A DNA stretch of 64,000 nt from Brucella tritici (GTDB lineage: Bacteria; Pseudomonadota; Alphaproteobacteria; Rhizobiales; Rhizobiaceae), in NCBI RefSeq assembly GCF_902825325.1, contig NZ_CADEAR010000003.1, forward strand, positions 186,001 through 250,000, in the 5' to 3' direction. Under the pieces are notes generated by a model, which saw only the letters and a list, made by a program, of their open reading frames with translations, was not told the origin of the DNA and made no database searches. Position numbers and translations under genes: made by a program. This document shows, in pieces, positions 62,758 to 64,000 of the stretch; positions within the stretch are counted from its first letter, which is position 1; every line of letters begins with the position of its first letter.

Positions 62758-64000
62758 CTAATTCCCCAACCGCTCGATGAGGTCCTTGGCGTGGACCTGA
62801 TCGGACTTGTAGTTGCCGGTCAGCATATACATCACGATGTTCACGCCGCCGCGAATGGCATAGATGCGCTGCATCGGGTCGTTCGGCACGGTCGGAAGCA
62901 GCGGATTGCCTTGCTCATCCACGGCCCACGCGCCCGCAAAATCATTGGCTGTAATCATGATCGGCGTTACGCCGTCGCCGGTGCGCACGGGGCGCTCCCT
63001 GGGCGAGGCGTTCGGTGTGGAGGCCTCGACCCACAGCGGGCTTCCTTCATAGCGGCCGGGGAAATCCGGCATGATGAAGAAGGATTTGGTCAGCACATGA
63101 TCGTCGGGCACGGGTTCCAGCGGCGGAACGTTCATCCCGTCGAGAATGGCGCGCAGGCGCTGGTTGGCGGGTGAGGCTGACGGATCAAGGCTTGCGCCGG
63201 CCTGCAACTGGTCGCGCGTGTCGAAAAGCACTGTGCCACCTTGCTGCATATAGGCATCGACCTTGGCAATCGCTTCCGGGCTTGGCATCGGCGCTTGCGG
63301 GTCGATCGGCCAGTAGATCAGCGGATAAAAGGCCAGTTCATCCTTGGCGGGATCAACGCCGACAGGGTCGCCCGGTTCGAGCGCGGTCTTGTCCATCAGC
63401 GCGAAGCTCAAGCCACGCATGCCTGCCTTGCTGATGTCATCGGTCTGGGCGCTGCCGGTGATGACATAGGCAAGATGCGTCTGCGAGACCGAGTTGATGA
63501 TCGCCTCGTCTCCCGGCTTGCTGTCATCATGCACCTGCTCTTGAGCCTCAGACTGGGATTGTGCCTGAGTCTGAGCTTGTGCTTTGCCCATTCCGGAAGG
63601 AAGAAGGTTGAAGGCCAATGAACCGGCCAGCAAAACGGCTATTCCCGCTGCCTTGGCACGCACTTTCATGCGGCGTCGGAGGGCACCCCGCAACCACAGC
63701 ATCAAAAGCGTATCGAGTGCGAGAAGCATTGCAGCGACCGCAAAGAACGGTCCCGCCAGCGAGATTGACTGGTCCGATGTATAGGAGGCGGGCGTTATTC
63801 CGACGGATAGCGTCGGTTGGGCAATCGGTTGCAGCTTGATGTTTGCACCTTCAAAGATGTTGAGCGCTTTCAAGCCGTCCTCATTGCCATAGAAACCGGG
63901 CGGTGTGTTGATGCTGACGCTGGCCTGCTTGTTCTTTTCGACGATCAGCGGCTTGGCTTCGGATGTTGGTGGGGTCAGCGCACCGGAAGCCGAAAGCAGC
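62758..64000 (-). CDS. DUF4159-domain membrane protein (3' part)
   Basis: At least 413 residues; the frame is open to the window edge, so the N-terminal BatA-like part lies outside. Near the middle is a membrane span pair (FFAVAAMLLALDTLLMLWL and AAGIAVLLAGSLAFNLL), then a Gln/Ser/Glu-rich linker and the DUF4159 domain (FYPLIYWPIDPQAP, GGTVLFDTRDQ, RYEGSPLWVE). It works with the MoxR-type operon partner at 60451, 231 bases downstream and separated by a repeat. Biochemical function unknown. Confidence 0.88.
   Translation of the reverse strand, partial: LLSASGALTPPTSEAKPLIVEKNKQASVSINTPPGFYGNEDGLKALNIFEGANIKLQPIAQPTLSVGITPASYTSDQSISLAGPFFAVAAMLLALDTLLMLWLRGALRRRMKVRAKAAGIAVLLAGSLAFNLLPSGMGKAQAQTQAQSQSEAQEQVHDDSKPGDEAIINSVSQTHLAYVITGSAQTDDISKAGMRGLSFALMDKTALEPGDPVGVDPAKDELAFYPLIYWPIDPQAPMPSPEAIAKVDAYMQQGGTVLFDTRDQLQAGASLDPSASPANQRLRAILDGMNVPPLEPVPDDHVLTKSFFIMPDFPGRYEGSPLWVEASTPNASPRERPVRTGDGVTPIMITANDFAGAWAVDEQGNPLLPTVPNDPMQRIYAIRGGVNIVMYMLTGNYKSDQVHAKDLIERLGN

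Overview
The window looks like the chromosome of a Brucella/Ochrobactrum-type alphaproteobacterium (Hyphomicrobiales), judged from gene content rather than a database match. It carries the CtrA/ChpT/SciP cell-cycle phosphorelay beside the Brucella-type envelope protein EipA, a fused trpE(G) behind a trpL leader ending in WWWAR as in rhizobia, a ChoXWV-type choline transporter and short palindromic repeats typical of rhizobial and Brucella intergenic DNA. There is no phage, CRISPR array or insertion sequence; most of it is chromosomal core sequence with a few accessory clusters.

Layout. 1-1.7 kb: end of an Fe(III)-type ABC importer (permease, ATPase). 1.9-5.9 kb: Tex RNA-binding protein, then an ArsR-type regulator with an Old Yellow Enzyme. 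6.1-8.8 kb: Lrp-type regulator divergent from arginase and ornithine cyclodeaminase (arginine to ornithine to proline). 8.9-16.5 kb: the most unusual region, a tight minus-strand operon (carrier protein, acyl-CoA dehydrogenase-like flavoprotein, stand-alone amino acid:[carrier protein] ligase, DUF1839 protein, GH2 glycosidase) converging on a two-domain alpha/beta hydrolase. 16.8-22.4 kb: truncated haemoglobin, tRNA-Met, a sugar dehydrogenase/aminotransferase pair, glyoxalase-fold proteins and an AbrB-type membrane protein. 22.5-30 kb: cell-cycle island (FliJ-like protein, CtrA, receiver protein, ChpT, EipA, coiled-coil membrane protein, GNAT, SciP, MnmA). 30-33.3 kb: EamA exporter, SpoU methylase, ArsR regulator, HugZ-like protein. 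33.6-39.1 kb: dppABCDF peptide importer. 39.6-42.8 kb: choline importer. 43-49.9 kb: DUF2333 protein, Rsm22-like methylase, LysR/EamA, MarR/MFS, Lrp. 50-56 kb: trp leader and trpE(G), CDF metal exporter, leu leader candidate and leuA. 56-60.4 kb: phosphoesterase, Nudix, OmpW, glutathionyl-hydroquinone reductase, GNAT. 60.4-64 kb: two membrane proteins of a MoxR/BatA-type operon running off the window.

The main candidate for an undescribed system is the carrier-protein operon at 10.7-16.5 kb. The ligase keeps the Zn-site spacing and class II synthetase motifs expected of Bll0957-type enzymes, which load small amino acids on a carrier protein instead of tRNA. The dehydrogenase, the DUF1839 protein (with a Cys/His/Asp arrangement that could be an acyltransferase) and the glycosidase, all translationally close, suggest a small-molecule or glycan-modification pathway whose product is unknown to me.

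Regulatory sequence is also rich: ribosome-dependent attenuators before trpE(G) and, newly inferred here, before leuA; a perfect FNR/FixK-type box before ompW; a near-consensus CtrA box before sciP; perfect palindromes before the ArsR and MarR genes; and long hairpins between binding-protein and permease genes in both the dpp and cho operons.
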